Shown: positions 1 to 9,567, counted from the stretch's first letter. The stretch is 64,000 nucleotides of DNA from an uncultured Collinsella sp. (GCA_902494345.1 CABUSV010000010.1:24830-88829), one strand, 5' to 3'. Notes: a model not told the origin generated them from the sequence alone. Numbers and translations are program-made.

Positions 1-677
1 AGTTAAGGGCAATCCATCGACGGTGCATTGCGACAAGTTTGTGGGCCTCGTTGCTCCCTGGGTCGCCAATGCCCATGGCAATCGAGAGTTGACCCAGAAT
101 AGCGCGTTCAAGTTCCTTCATGTCGTTCCATGTCTCGGGGTCCATATCCAGCAGTGCTTCGTTTGCTGCATCGATAGCCTCATCGCCATAGCGCACCCGC
201 GCTTCGGAGCCGTAGCGCTCCTCGTTTTCCTGCACGGTGCGCCAGCGCTCCAGTTGCGGCAGGACGGCGCCCATGAGCGAGACGGCTTCGTCGAGCGACA
301 TGCCGGTGTTTTGCGCCAGCCGCGGGGCGCAATCCTCGATCATCGCCTCCATGGTGGTGTCGTAGGTGTACTTGCCGTGGTCGTAGCACCACTTGCAGTA
401 ATAGTCGGTCGTGGCGCCCGTGGCATCGGTGCCGCAGTCGTTGGGCGTGAGTATCATGCCGCAGCTCTGGCAATAATGCTCGGGCATTTCGAGCAGGTGG
501 GACAACGGCTCTCCGGTTACGGCGGCAATGAGCTTCATCATGTCGATGCCCGGGGTGACCTCGTCGCGCTCCCAACGGCTGACGGCTTGGCGCGTGACAA
601 AGAGTTTGGCGGCGAGCTGCTCTTGGGTAAGGTGATGGGCGCGACGGATGGCAATGAGCTTTTCTGCAAAGGCCATA
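1..677 (-). CDS. XRE-family regulator with zinc ribbon and TipAS-like domain (partial, runs off left edge)
   Basis: The reverse strand is open from an ATG at 677 to the window edge (225 codons, 3' end missing). Residues about 5-60 form an XRE helix-turn-helix (LTQEQLAAKLFVTRQAVSRW). Residues about 69-97 carry a zinc ribbon with Cys pairs YCQSC and YCKWC. The C-terminal part ends in GSNEAHKLVAMHRRWI, which resembles the TipAS fold that binds thiopeptides and other ligands in TipA/SkgA-type regulators. The start is fixed by GAAAGGAG eight bases upstream. It is probably a ligand-sensing transcription factor; the ligand cannot be read from sequence. The large plus-strand ORF across it is a shadow. 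Confidence 0.8.
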
Positions 678-804
678 GCGGCTCCTTTCTGCTGGTTGAT
701 GGCTTAAGCATACGCGGCGGCAGGCGCCCTTCCAAGCAACCGTTGGTTGCATGACGGGGGATCACGGCGAAGAATTGCGCGCAACGTCCCACGCCTCCAT
801 GCCG

Positions 805-810
805 TACAAT
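805..810 (+). promoter_or_regulatory. candidate -10 box of trmO, leaderless start
   Basis: TACAAT ends eight bases before the ATG at 818, so transcription would begin at or next to the start codon. No convincing -35 was found at 16-18 bp spacing. Related ACAAT boxes precede other genes here (1622, 9683, 10780). Confidence 0.35.
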
Positions 811-817
811 GACCGGC

Positions 818-1555
818 ATGGAACCTATTGCACACATACATACCGACCTGCCGCAGAAGTTCGGCATTCCGCGCAACAGCTTTTTGGCGCCTCATCTGCA
901 GGGACGCATCGTTTTTGAGCCGGAATTTGCCTCCAATGCAGCGGTTGAGGGTCTGGACTCCTTCTCTCACCTGTGGCTGCTGTGGCGCTTCGAAAACGGA
1001 ACGCCCGGCGGCACGGCTAAGGACATAGTTGCCGATGCCAAGTCGCAGGACAGGTCCGGCACCAACGCAAAATGGTCGAAAACTGTGCGTCCGCCGCGCC
1101 TGGGCGGAGCCGAGCGCGTGGGCGTCTTTGCCACGCGCAGCCCGTTTCGCCCTAATCCCATCGGTCTCACCTGCGTTAAGCTCGACCGCGTGGAGCTTAC
1201 CGACGACGGCCCCATCATCCATGTGCTGGGAGCAGATCTGCGCGACGGCACGCCCATCTACGATATTAAGCCCTACATTCCGTTTGCGGACTGTCACCCG
1301 GATGCGACCGGCGGCTGGATTGAGGATGCTCCGTGGCAAGAGCTCGATGTTGAGTTTCCGCAAGCGCTACAGGATATGGTCCCGCCCGCAAAGCTCCCCG
1401 GCTTGGTCGAAGTCCTTCGCCAAGACCCACGCCGCGCAGGCAGCAAGCACGAGCCAAACCGCATTTACCACTTGGCTTACGCCGGGCTCGACATATCGTT
1501 TACGGTCGATGAAACCCAGCTAACCGTAGTCGCCGTCAACGACGCGCGAGACTAA
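818..1555 (+). CDS. trmO: TrmO-type tRNA (adenine-37 N6) methyltransferase
   Basis: This is a TsaA/TrmO (YaeB, VirR-like) protein, which uses S-adenosylmethionine to methylate N6 of t6A37 in tRNA. The family signature RSPFRPNPIGLT is present about 110 residues in, together with GLDSFSHLWLLWRF near residue 50 and a C-terminal subdomain with NRIYHLAYAG. The length (about 245 aa) suits the family. An in-frame ATG lies at 809, but it overlaps a candidate -10 box (TACAAT, 805-810), so I prefer 818. Neither start has a Shine-Dalgarno, which suggests a leaderless message. It is divergent from the TipAS-type regulator. Confidence 0.88.
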   Translation: MEPIAHIHTDLPQKFGIPRNSFLAPHLQGRIVFEPEFASNAAVEGLDSFSHLWLLWRFENGTPGGTAKDIVADAKSQDRSGTNAKWSKTVRPPRLGGAERVGVFATRSPFRPNPIGLTCVKLDRVELTDDGPIIHVLGADLRDGTPIYDIKPYIPFADCHPDATGGWIEDAPWQELDVEFPQALQDMVPPAKLPGLVEVLRQDPRRAGSKHEPNRIYHLAYAGLDISFTVDETQLTVVAVNDARD

Positions 1556-1621
1556 CCAGCCATTCGCCCGCACCCGTCAAATTAAGCGCCAAACCCCGCG
1601 CCAAAACCGCCCGTGCTGGTG

Positions 1622-1627
1622 GACAAT
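1622..1627 (+). promoter_or_regulatory. candidate -10 box of the PatB/MalY gene
   Basis: GACAAT lies 41 bp upstream of the start at 1668, in the same context (GGACAAT) as the box before the channel gene at 9683. The assignment rests on similarity alone; no clear -35 is visible. Confidence 0.25.
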
Positions 1628-1667
1628 AGCGCCTATCGAAACAGTCTACTTTGCACGGGGGTCCAGC

Positions 1668-2882
1668 ATGAAATACGACTTCACTTCAATCATCGACCGC
1701 CACGGCATGGACTCCATCGCCGTTGATTCTTGGGGTGAGATCCCCGGCATGGCTCCAAACGCACCCGACGAGGGCTTCGATCGCATTCCCATGTGGGTGG
1801 CGGACATGAACTTCGCCACGGTGCCCACGGTCCAGGAACACATCATTCAGCGTGCCCAGCACCCCATGTTTGGCTATTTCAATCCGCGCTCCGAGTATTT
1901 CGACCGCATCATCGAATGGCAGAGCCGCCGCAATGGCGTCGAGGGCCTGCGCCCTGAACATATCGGCTACGAAAACGGCGTGCTGGGCGGTGTCGTGTCG
2001 ACGCTGCGTGCGTATGTTCAGCCAGGCGATGCGGTGCTGGTCCACAGCCCTACCTACATCGGCTTTACCAAGTCCATCGAGGCCGCGGGCTATCGTATTG
2101 TCCACAGCCCGCTTAAGCTCGACGACCAGGGCGTGTGGCGTATGGACTTTGAGGACATGGAGCACAAGCTCGTCCAAAACCACATCCATGCCGCGGTGTT
2201 CTGCTCGCCGCACAATCCCTGCGGCCGCGTATGGGAACGCGACGAGATTGAGCGCGCCATGGACATCTATCGCCAGCACGATTGCGTGGTGATCTCGGAC
2301 GAGATTTGGTCCGATATCATCCTGCCGGGGCACAAGCATATCCCGACGCAGTCGGTGAGCGAGGATGCCCGCATGCGCACGGTTGCCCTCTACGCGCCCA
2401 GCAAGACGTTTAACCTGGCGGGCCTGGTCGGCAGCTACCACATTGTCTACAACGGGACGCTGCGTGACCGCGTGTGCGCCGTGTCCAACAAGACTCACTA
2501 CAACGAGATGAACGTCCTCTCCATGCATGCGCTTATCGGTGCCTACCAGCCGCAAGGTTACGAGTGGGTGGACGAGCTCAACCAGGTGCTTGCCGACAAT
2601 ATCGAGTACTTCTGCGATTACGTGGACGAGCATTTTGAGGGCGTGTCCTATTCGCGTCCGCAGGGCACGTACATGGTGTTTCTGGACTGCACCGAGTGGT
2701 GTCGCGAGCATGGTCGCGATATTCAGTGGTTGCTCGACGAGGGGGCGCGCGTGGGCGTGGGGTATCAGGACGGCCGTCCGTTCCACGGGCCCTGCCACAT
2801 TCGCGTGAATCTGGCGCTGCCGTTTTCGCGCGTGAGGGAAGCGTGCGACCGCCTGGACCGCTACGTTTTTAATGCACGGTAG
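1668..2882 (+). CDS. PatB/MalY-type PLP-dependent cystathionine beta-lyase / aminotransferase
   Basis: This is a fold-type I PLP enzyme of 404 aa, the usual length of the MalY/PatB group, which cleaves C-S bonds of cystathionine and cysteine conjugates. The N-terminus has the group's start (YDFTSIIDRHGMDSIAVDSW) and PMWVADMNF. The PLP pocket includes CSPHNPCGRVW, SDEIWSDI and the Schiff-base lysine K246 in SKTFNLAGL. The C-terminal RVNLALP motif carries the carboxylate-binding Arg. A role in sulfur amino-acid metabolism is known for the family; MalY-like regulatory side activity cannot be judged. It stands alone between trmO and the sensory pair. Confidence 0.87.
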   Translation: MKYDFTSIIDRHGMDSIAVDSWGEIPGMAPNAPDEGFDRIPMWVADMNFATVPTVQEHIIQRAQHPMFGYFNPRSEYFDRIIEWQSRRNGVEGLRPEHIGYENGVLGGVVSTLRAYVQPGDAVLVHSPTYIGFTKSIEAAGYRIVHSPLKLDDQGVWRMDFEDMEHKLVQNHIHAAVFCSPHNPCGRVWERDEIERAMDIYRQHDCVVISDEIWSDIILPGHKHIPTQSVSEDARMRTVALYAPSKTFNLAGLVGSYHIVYNGTLRDRVCAVSNKTHYNEMNVLSMHALIGAYQPQGYEWVDELNQVLADNIEYFCDYVDEHFEGVSYSRPQGTYMVFLDCTEWCREHGRDIQWLLDEGARVGVGYQDGRPFHGPCHIRVNLALPFSRVREACDRLDRYVFNAR

Positions 2883-2892
2883 GCGTGTGCTG

Positions 2893-2934
2893 CATGTGGG
2901 GCCTTCTGCCAAGTCGGCTGGAAGGCCCCACATG
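2893..2934 (+). terminator. hairpin after the PatB/MalY gene
   Basis: A perfect 14-bp stem (2893-2906 with 2921-2934) with a 14-base loop begins 10 bases after the stop codon. There is no T tract, so it may be a factor-dependent or weak terminator. Confidence 0.55.
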
Positions 2935-3026
2935 GTAAAACGTCTGTAACGATTGGGCACTCACGTGGTTTCGTTTGCTATTATTTTTTACCATTTCAGT
3001 CTGTAAACAGGATCGTCTGGAGCTTG

Positions 3027-3896
3027 ATGAAAAGACCCCGTCGCTCGGTTGCCATTTCGTTGTTTGTTGCGCTTGCAGTGGCGAGCGCCTTTGTCGTAGC
3101 GATAGCTGGCTGTTCCGGGTCGAATGGCAGAGCCTCGACGTCTGCATTAGAAGGTCTGGACGCCTCGCAAGTCAAAGACGACGACCTCAAGACGCTCAAT
3201 GTCGGCAGCGACCTCTACCCGCCGTTTGTGTATAGCGACGAGTACGGCAATATCGTCGGCCTGGATGTCGAGATTTTGACCGAGGCTTTGGCCCGCATTG
3301 GCTACAAGCCAAAATACCAGCTCATCGACTGGGAAAAGAAAAAAGAGCTGTTGGCGAACGGCGAGCTCGACTGCGTCATGGGCAGCTTTAGTATGACGGG
3401 TCGAGAAAACGAGTATCGTTGGGCCGGTCCGTATCTTGCGAGTCGACAGGTGGTTGCTGTCGATCCCGAGAGCGATATCTACACGCTTGCCGATCTTAAG
3501 GACAAGGTCGTGGCAGTGCAGTCCACCACCAAGCCCGAGGGCATTTTGCTCAATAGTGCCAATGAAAACGTTCCGCAGATCAAAGAGCTCTACAGCTTTT
3601 CGGACCGCTCATACCTGAACCCGGCGCTCGTCGAGGGCCTGGTCGATGCCATCGCCGCGCATGAGTCCTCGCTGCTCACCTACGAAAAAGACTACGGTGT
3701 GACGTATCGCATTCTGGATGAGCCGCTGCTCGAGGTTGGTTTGGGTACCGCTTTCGATATCAATGATACGCGCGGCATCGACGTTAAGCTCACTCATGCC
3801 TACCAGGAAATGCTTGCCGATGGCACCATGGAACGTCTGGTGTCAAAGTACTTTGATGATCCTTCGCCATTCTTGAATGTGGAGGGGCTGTCATGA
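3027..3896 (+). CDS. substrate-binding lipoprotein, periplasmic-binding family 3
   Basis: It is an extracellular solute-binding protein of the amino-acid/polar family (SBP_bac_3), about 289 aa. A basic N-terminus and hydrophobic stretch end in the lipobox VAIAGC near residue 28, predicting a lipid-anchored surface protein. The fold signature follows: LNVGSDLYPPFVYSDEYGNIVGLDV in overlapping pieces, then a C-terminal AYQEMLADGTMERLVSKYF. A TTG lies directly before the chosen ATG; GGAG sits 4 bases upstream of that ATG's leader. No transporter permease is nearby. The stop overlaps the start of a sensor kinase, so it probably acts as that kinase's ligand-binding subunit. Confidence 0.85.
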   Translation: MKRPRRSVAISLFVALAVASAFVVAIAGCSGSNGRASTSALEGLDASQVKDDDLKTLNVGSDLYPPFVYSDEYGNIVGLDVEILTEALARIGYKPKYQLIDWEKKKELLANGELDCVMGSFSMTGRENEYRWAGPYLASRQVVAVDPESDIYTLADLKDKVVAVQSTTKPEGILLNSANENVPQIKELYSFSDRSYLNPALVEGLVDAIAAHESSLLTYEKDYGVTYRILDEPLLEVGLGTAFDINDTRGIDVKLTHAYQEMLADGTMERLVSKYFDDPSPFLNVEGLS

Positions 3897-6085
3897 TCGA
3901 TATGCCTGATCACGTTGCAGGGGAGCGGGGTAATCGCGCGGTATGGAGGTTGCCGCTTATCGTTCTGCTTGGAATAGCGCTCTCGGTTGTTGCTGGCATG
4001 ATGAGCTACAGTTACACGACGGCCCAGGCCGAGCAGCGCTTTGCCGACGTTGTTGATTACGTGGCGACGCAGAGCCTTTCCTACGAGGCGTTCAACAACG
4101 CCTATGTGACCAAAAACCTGATTCGCGTTATGGAGATTGCCGGTGAGGTGGCGCGCACTATAGAGCGCGACGGCTCGGCGGATAACGCCACGCTAAAACA
4201 ATATGCCGACCAGTTCAACGTGAGCGCGCTGATCGTGACGGACGCATCGGGAAACTTGGTGTCCGAGTCCTCGACGGATGGCGTGGGATACGAGTCACTC
4301 GCTGCGTATCTCAAAGAAGCACCCGTGCTGGAGGTGGCGTCCCATCCGCTTAAGTCCTATACCGCCCGCATCGCGCTTGCGGATGATTCGGTCGCCGACA
4401 TTGGCTGCGTGACTCGGCAGGGCGGCGAGGGCATCGTTATCGCGGTAAGGCACCAGAGCGCCAAGGCGGTCGCGAGCAATACGCTCAAGTTGCAGAGCTT
4501 GCTCGATGGTTATGAAACCATCGATAGCGGCAATATCGTGATCGAAAACGATGCCAAGGTTGTTGCGACCAATGCCGTTAAACCCACCACGTCGGGTGCA
4601 TTCGTTTTGCCTGCGACGGATGCCACCATAGTCGACAGTATCAAGGAACGCTGCCTGGCCGGTAGGGTTAGTTTGGTCAACGCCAACGGCGAGTGGTATC
4701 TGGGCACTTTTGGTAAAGCACGCCAATTCTACGTGTACACCTATACTTCTGCGCGGCGTTACTTTGAAACCGTCGCAGTTGTAGTTGCCAGCGTGTTGGT
4801 GCTCTACGGCGGCGCTATAGCCGCAACTGCATTGGCGCACCGCCATGCAGAGCGGCAACGCCTGACCGACCTGTTGCTGCAGGAACGCGACTATGGCGAC
4901 AAGCTGGCAAAGGCAGCGCGCGAGGCCTCGTCTGCCAACTCTGCAAAGACGGAATTTCTGCGTCGTATGAGTCACGATCTGCGCACGCCCATTAACGGCA
5001 TTCGCGGCATGGTTGAGGTTGGCGATGCCAACGCGGACGATCTGCAAAAGCAGACCGAGTGCCGCTCAAAGATCTGGACGGCATCGGGACTGCTGCTCGA
5101 CCTTGCGAACGAGGCGCTCGATATGAGTCGCCTGGAAAGCGGACAGGTCGATCTGGATCTCGTGCCCACAAATTTGGTGGTCCTCAACCGTGAAGTGTGC
5201 GATATTCTGGAGCGCCAGGCCGAGGAGCGTCTGGTGACAATTATCTGCGACCAGCAAACGCTTGATCATCCCTATGCTCGGGTGAGCGCGACGCACCTCA
5301 AGCGCTTGTTGGTCAATATTGCCGGTAATGCCGTCAAGTACAGCCGTCGGGGCGGCTATGTGCGCCTGGCGTGTCGTGAGGTAGAGCCGGTAGATGGCGT
5401 TCCCATCTATGAATACACGATCGCCGATAACGGTATTGGCATGAGCGAGCAGTTCCAACAGCACCTTTACAAGCCGTTTAGCCGCGAGGAACAACGGGTG
5501 GAAGGCGCTTCATCGGGAACTGGCCTGGGTGCGCCTATTGCCAAACAGTTGGTCGAGCTTATGGGCGGAAGCATGAGCTTTACGAGCACCTTGGGTCAGG
5601 GGACGACGTTTACCATCCGCCTGCCGTTTGAGCAGTGCAAGCGCTCCGAGATTCCTCAGGCAGTTCGTGTGGATGCCGTCGATGTCGATGCAGTTCGGGG
5701 TCTACGTGTTTTGCTCGTAGAGGATAACGAGCTGAATGCCGAGATCGCACAGTTTACGCTCGACCGTGCCGGTGCCATCGTGACGCATGTTAAGGATGGC
5801 GAGTCTGCCGTCGAGACGTTTGCCGCGAGCGCACCGCACGAGTACGACGTGGTGTTGATGGACATTATGATGCCTGGCATCGATGGCCTTGAGGCCACGC
5901 GCCAGATTCGAGCACTCGAGCGCGAGGATGCCGCGACCACGCCGATTATCGCCGTGAGCGCCAATGCCTTTGCCGAGGACCGTAGGCTTTCGCGTGAGGC
6001 GGGCATGGACGCCCACCTGAGCAAACCCGTGAGCTCGCGGGAGCTCGTTGAGGCGCTTGCGCACATAGCCGCCGACGCTTCATAA
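3893..6085 (+). CDS. hybrid sensor histidine kinase with receiver domain
   Basis: This 730-aa membrane protein has a TM helix at about residues 20-42, an extracytoplasmic sensor region, a second TM near 290-312, then HisKA, HATPase and receiver domains. The phosphoacceptor His is H361 in MSHDLRTPINGIRG. ATP-binding motifs include NIAGNAVKYS, DNGIGM and GTGLGAPIAKQLV. The receiver has VLLVEDNELN, the phospho-Asp in DVVLMDIMMPG and a KPVSS lysine loop. The ATG overlaps the TGA of the lipoprotein gene, implying translational coupling and a joint sensory role. No separate response regulator is adjacent. Confidence 0.9.
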   Translation: MIDMPDHVAGERGNRAVWRLPLIVLLGIALSVVAGMMSYSYTTAQAEQRFADVVDYVATQSLSYEAFNNAYVTKNLIRVMEIAGEVARTIERDGSADNATLKQYADQFNVSALIVTDASGNLVSESSTDGVGYESLAAYLKEAPVLEVASHPLKSYTARIALADDSVADIGCVTRQGGEGIVIAVRHQSAKAVASNTLKLQSLLDGYETIDSGNIVIENDAKVVATNAVKPTTSGAFVLPATDATIVDSIKERCLAGRVSLVNANGEWYLGTFGKARQFYVYTYTSARRYFETVAVVVASVLVLYGGAIAATALAHRHAERQRLTDLLLQERDYGDKLAKAAREASSANSAKTEFLRRMSHDLRTPINGIRGMVEVGDANADDLQKQTECRSKIWTASGLLLDLANEALDMSRLESGQVDLDLVPTNLVVLNREVCDILERQAEERLVTIICDQQTLDHPYARVSATHLKRLLVNIAGNAVKYSRRGGYVRLACREVEPVDGVPIYEYTIADNGIGMSEQFQQHLYKPFSREEQRVEGASSGTGLGAPIAKQLVELMGGSMSFTSTLGQGTTFTIRLPFEQCKRSEIPQAVRVDAVDVDAVRGLRVLLVEDNELNAEIAQFTLDRAGAIVTHVKDGESAVETFAASAPHEYDVVLMDIMMPGIDGLEATRQIRALEREDAATTPIIAVSANAFAEDRRLSREAGMDAHLSKPVSSRELVEALAHIAADAS

Positions 6086-6087
6086 GC

Positions 6088-6127
6088 ATATGGCCCGGCT
6101 CCAATGTTGGTTGGAACCGGGCCATAT
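6088..6127. terminator. bidirectional terminator between convergent genes
   Basis: A stem of about 17 bp with one mismatch (6088-6104 with 6111-6127) lies between the kinase stop at 6085 and the convergent gene ending at 6155. Confidence 0.65.
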
Positions 6128-6154
6128 CGCTATTTTCAAGACCTGTTTTGGGGT

Positions 6155-6634
6155 CTACTTTTCATGAATCTGCTTGCCGCAAAGATGCTCAATCGAGATC
6201 TCGTAGAGCTGGACGCCCTTGATGTATTTGGCGATCTCTTCTTCGACTTCTTCGGCAGAAGGGTAGTACTTGAGGGCGAGCTGACGGACTTTGTCCTCGA
6301 TATACGCGGGAGTGTCATTCACCAGGCGACAACGGCCAAAGACAACGGTGCTCATAACATAGGGAGCCCAGTCATCGTCCTTGTACCACTCGTTTCCGTA
6401 AACGGTAAAGCAGACCTTGTCATCGCGCTTGAGTGCGTCGACCTTGTGGCCGGCTTTGGCGCCATGGAAATAAATCTTGTCGTGCTCGGCGTCGAAGAAG
6501 TAGTTGACGGGAATGGCGTACGGGTAGCCATCGTCGCCGTTGACGGCAAAGACGCCGCGCTTGCAGGCGGAGAGCAACTCGCGTGCCGCCTCATCGGAAA
6601 TGGCGCGTTTTTTTCTGCGTAGGGGCCTAAACAT
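6155..6634 (-). CDS. pyridoxamine 5'-phosphate oxidase-fold (flavin-binding) protein
   Basis: This 159-aa protein belongs to the split-barrel PNPOx-like family that binds FMN, F420 or heme. Characteristic pieces are ACKRGVFAVNGDDGYPYAIPV, in which the beta-barrel begins, then NYFFDAEHDKIYFHGAKAGHK and KVCFTVYGNE. The longer reading from 6673 lacks a ribosome site; the ATG at 6634 is preceded by AAAGGAAG, so it was chosen. Such proteins are often annotated as nitroimidazole-resistance-like (NimA) flavoproteins in gut bacteria. The substrate is unknown. It is convergent with the first hybrid kinase. Confidence 0.85.
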   Translation of the reverse strand: MFRPLRRKKRAISDEAARELLSACKRGVFAVNGDDGYPYAIPVNYFFDAEHDKIYFHGAKAGHKVDALKRDDKVCFTVYGNEWYKDDDWAPYVMSTVVFGRCRLVNDTPAYIEDKVRQLALKYYPSAEEVEEEIAKYIKGVQLYEISIEHLCGKQIHEK

Positions 6635-6676
6635 CGTGGGCTTCCTTTCTAACTGCGTATGGTAGTTGAGCACAAA

Positions 6677-9487
6677 CTATAGCGAAATAGTTCCGTTTTT
6701 CTTGATGCAGGCGAGCATGTCTTTAAGCTTGTTAAAGTCAAGCGGCTTGGGCAGATGGGCGTTCATGCCAGCGTCACGTGCCGCTTGTGCGTCCTCGGCA
6801 AAGGCGTTGGCAGTCAGCGCGATAATGGGGATGTCGGCTGCATCGGCCTTGCCGCTTAGGCGGATTGTGCGGGCCGCTTCGTAGCCATCCATGCCCGGCA
6901 TCATGATGTCCATCAGGATTGCATCGAAGCTGCCTGCGGGACGTGAAAGGTACAGATCAACCGCGTCGCTGCCGTTCTCCACATGGGTGACTACGATGCC
7001 TTCGGTCTCCAATAATGTCTGGGCGATTTCGGCGCTAAGCTGGTTGTCTTCGGCAAGCAACACGCTCATTCCGGCAAGTGAGACCGTGAGTGCCCTCGCG
7101 CTCGTTTGCGTTTGGATCTTAGGACACGTATCGATAGCGAGCGGAATCTGAACGTAAAATGTCGATCCGGCTCCAAGCTCACTCGTTACCTCGATTGTTC
7201 CCCCCATGAGGTCGACAAGTGATTTGACGATCGGCATGCCCATGCCAGTCCCCTGAAATTTGCTGCGGGCATCGTTGCCTTCTTGAGCAAACGGCTCGTA
7301 GATGTGCTTAAGAAACTCGGGCGACATGCCGATGCCAGTGTCCGAGACGTTAAAGCAAAAGAGCACTCGGTTGTCGTCAAGTGGTTTAATCTGAGAGGTA
7401 AAAGTGACAGTGCCGCCATCTTTGTTGTACTTGATGCTGTTGTCGAGCAGGTTAATGATAATCTGACGAACATGAGTGGGGCTTCCAATTACCTGCGGAT
7501 TGCAGACGAGATGTGCGCTTTGATCCCGCATCGTTATATTGTGTTCGGACGCGCGGAGTTTGCACAGCACAATTGCATCGTCGCAGAGCTTTTCAAGGTT
7601 AAATGAGACGTGCTCAAGCGTTAAATTACCATTTTCAATCCTGCCCATTTCTAGAATGTCGTTGATGAGTGAGAGCAGATGATTGGCGGCGATTCGCGCC
7701 TTGGCTCGGTTTTCACGGGCGGCATGGATATCGTCTTCGTGCAATTCCTCAATTTCGATGAGTCCCAGAATACCGTTGAGCGGCGTGCGGATGTCATGAC
7801 TCATGCGTGTAAGAAAGGCCGTTTTGGCGGCATTTGCGGCGAGTGCCTTGTTTTGTTCTGCTCGGGCTCGCTGCAGGGCCCAGGTTAGAATCGCTACCCC
7901 AGTCAACAGTACACCGACGATGATGACGACAATCGCACTACGATGTCGATACATAAACCTGAGCGTGTCCGACTCCTGCGCGCTATACGACGTAGAGGAA
8001 TAATTGCTCGCAGAAAGCGATTCTCCGGCGTTGATGATGCCCTTGTTGACAATACTTAATAACTCGGGATTTCCGCGTAACATGAGGCAAGAGAGTTCGG
8101 CCGTGCGTGAGAGTTCCTGTATCTCGTAGTCTTTGATATCGTAGCTTTCTCGGATGGTTTCCAGCCGTGCACTGGGAACAATGACGCAGCTTGACCTCCC
8201 ATCCTTAAGGGCAGTAAGTATTTCGTCTGCAGACTGATATTCGGTTATATTTGCATTTGGAAATAAGTATTGTAATTCGTTGCGGTTTACGATTGAAAAA
8301 TCGGCGCAACAGATATTGCGCAGATCCCTGTTAAGATCGTTGGTGGCGTGGATGGCGGTAAGAGAGATCGTTCCCATCGAAATCGATTGGACCGTCTCCA
8401 TTTGCTCGGCAAGCCAGTAGTCACTGTGTACCGGTAGGGCGATGTCGATATCCCCCCTTGAGAGTGCTTTTGCCATTTGCTGGTTGCCTGGATAAGCGAT
8501 CGTGCGTACGGTAATGCCAAATTTGTCGTGTAGCGCTGTAACGAACGAGACGAGTGAGCCTTCCATTTCTCCATTATCATCTTGGTTGCAGTAGGGGAGA
8601 TTGTTGCTGAGGTAACCTAGCGTAAGCGTGCTTTTCTTGGCCTTGAGCCACGAGCGTTCGGAGCCGGTAAGTGATGCGGATCCACTGTTTTGTGCCGAGT
8701 AGTTTGATTTGACTTCGTCGTTGTAGCGCGGGTTGATGCGATTGATTGCCGCCATGGCCGAGTTGATGTCGTCCATCAGGTCGGGACGGCTTTTGGGCAC
8801 TGCAAAATAGTAGTCGCTCGAACCTACGTAGAACATAGGGGAAGCGTTGGGTGAGGAGATGGTGTCATTCATGATGATGGCGTCGACCTCATCGTTTGCG
8901 AGTGCATCAAAGAGGTCACCGCCACCGGCGAATTCTTTATAGGTGCAGGTAATACCTTCGTTGGAAAGCCACTGCCGACCGACGGCGGTTTGCATAACGC
9001 CGGGGTTATAACCGATGGTTAGCCCTTGGAGTGCTTGAGGATCGCCTTTAGAGAGATCGTCGCGGTCGGGCTTGGCGTAGATGTAGTAGCGCTCGGTTCC
9101 TTCGGGGTTTGAGGAGTAGAGCAACTTTTGTGCTCGCTCTGCCGAATACGAAATATTCGGCAGCAGATCGATTTCGCCCTTCTCGAGCATATCCATGAGC
9201 TCGGTGAAGGTGCCGGAGACGTATTCGTACCGCCAACCGGGCGTGTAGTACGATAGGGTCTGGAGGTAGTCGTAGCCCCATCCCGAGAGGCGCTCGCCTG
9301 GCGTGCCGTCCTGGAATCCCTCGTTGTTGATAAGCCAGCCGACGCGCACCGTTTTGATCTGTTGATCAGAGTCATCGGCATGGGCGGGGGCGGGCATGAT
9401 GGCGTTCAGTAGGGTAAGTGCGGCAAGCACGATAATCAGGGCGCGAAGTACAGTTGAACGAAGGATAGCGGTAGCTCTCACGGGCAA
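6677..9487 (-). CDS. hybrid histidine kinase with two fused solute-binding domains (BvgS/EvgS-like)
   Basis: The 936-aa protein starts with a signal segment ending in APAHADDS, then two tandem SBP_bac_3-type domains: one from VRVGWLINNEGFQ near residue 46, one from LTLGYLSNNLPYC near residue 292. A TM helix lies at about 520-545. The kinase core has MSHDIRTPLNGILGLIE, NLLDNSIKYN, DTGIGM and GTGMGMPIVKSLVDLMGG. The receiver has VLLAEDNQLSAEI and AILMDIMMPGMDG. The design is the BvgS/EvgS Venus-flytrap sensor. It is the fused counterpart of the split lipoprotein/kinase pair at 3027-6085. Confidence 0.9.
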   Translation of the reverse strand: MPVRATAILRSTVLRALIIVLAALTLLNAIMPAPAHADDSDQQIKTVRVGWLINNEGFQDGTPGERLSGWGYDYLQTLSYYTPGWRYEYVSGTFTELMDMLEKGEIDLLPNISYSAERAQKLLYSSNPEGTERYYIYAKPDRDDLSKGDPQALQGLTIGYNPGVMQTAVGRQWLSNEGITCTYKEFAGGGDLFDALANDEVDAIIMNDTISSPNASPMFYVGSSDYYFAVPKSRPDLMDDINSAMAAINRINPRYNDEVKSNYSAQNSGSASLTGSERSWLKAKKSTLTLGYLSNNLPYCNQDDNGEMEGSLVSFVTALHDKFGITVRTIAYPGNQQMAKALSRGDIDIALPVHSDYWLAEQMETVQSISMGTISLTAIHATNDLNRDLRNICCADFSIVNRNELQYLFPNANITEYQSADEILTALKDGRSSCVIVPSARLETIRESYDIKDYEIQELSRTAELSCLMLRGNPELLSIVNKGIINAGESLSASNYSSTSYSAQESDTLRFMYRHRSAIVVIIVGVLLTGVAILTWALQRARAEQNKALAANAAKTAFLTRMSHDIRTPLNGILGLIEIEELHEDDIHAARENRAKARIAANHLLSLINDILEMGRIENGNLTLEHVSFNLEKLCDDAIVLCKLRASEHNITMRDQSAHLVCNPQVIGSPTHVRQIIINLLDNSIKYNKDGGTVTFTSQIKPLDDNRVLFCFNVSDTGIGMSPEFLKHIYEPFAQEGNDARSKFQGTGMGMPIVKSLVDLMGGTIEVTSELGAGSTFYVQIPLAIDTCPKIQTQTSARALTVSLAGMSVLLAEDNQLSAEIAQTLLETEGIVVTHVENGSDAVDLYLSRPAGSFDAILMDIMMPGMDGYEAARTIRLSGKADAADIPIIALTANAFAEDAQAARDAGMNAHLPKPLDFNKLKDMLACIKKNGTISL

Positions 9488-9567
9488 TCCTAACGAATCG
9501 AGACATTACCTCATAATCATACCAGCTGGTCTGCTTGGTCGGCAGGCATACCGCTAAACAGTCCGCC

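Noticed and set aside
23..754. Long plus-strand frames at the left edge
   Set aside because: Shadow of the reverse-strand TipAS-type regulator, which has recognisable domains and a ribosome site.
1686..2960. 424-codon reverse frame across the PatB/MalY gene
   Set aside because: Antisense shadow of a well-conserved PLP enzyme; no domain or ribosome site.
4295..5047. 250-codon reverse frame across the first hybrid kinase
   Set aside because: Shadow; the plus-strand kinase motifs cover the same stretch.
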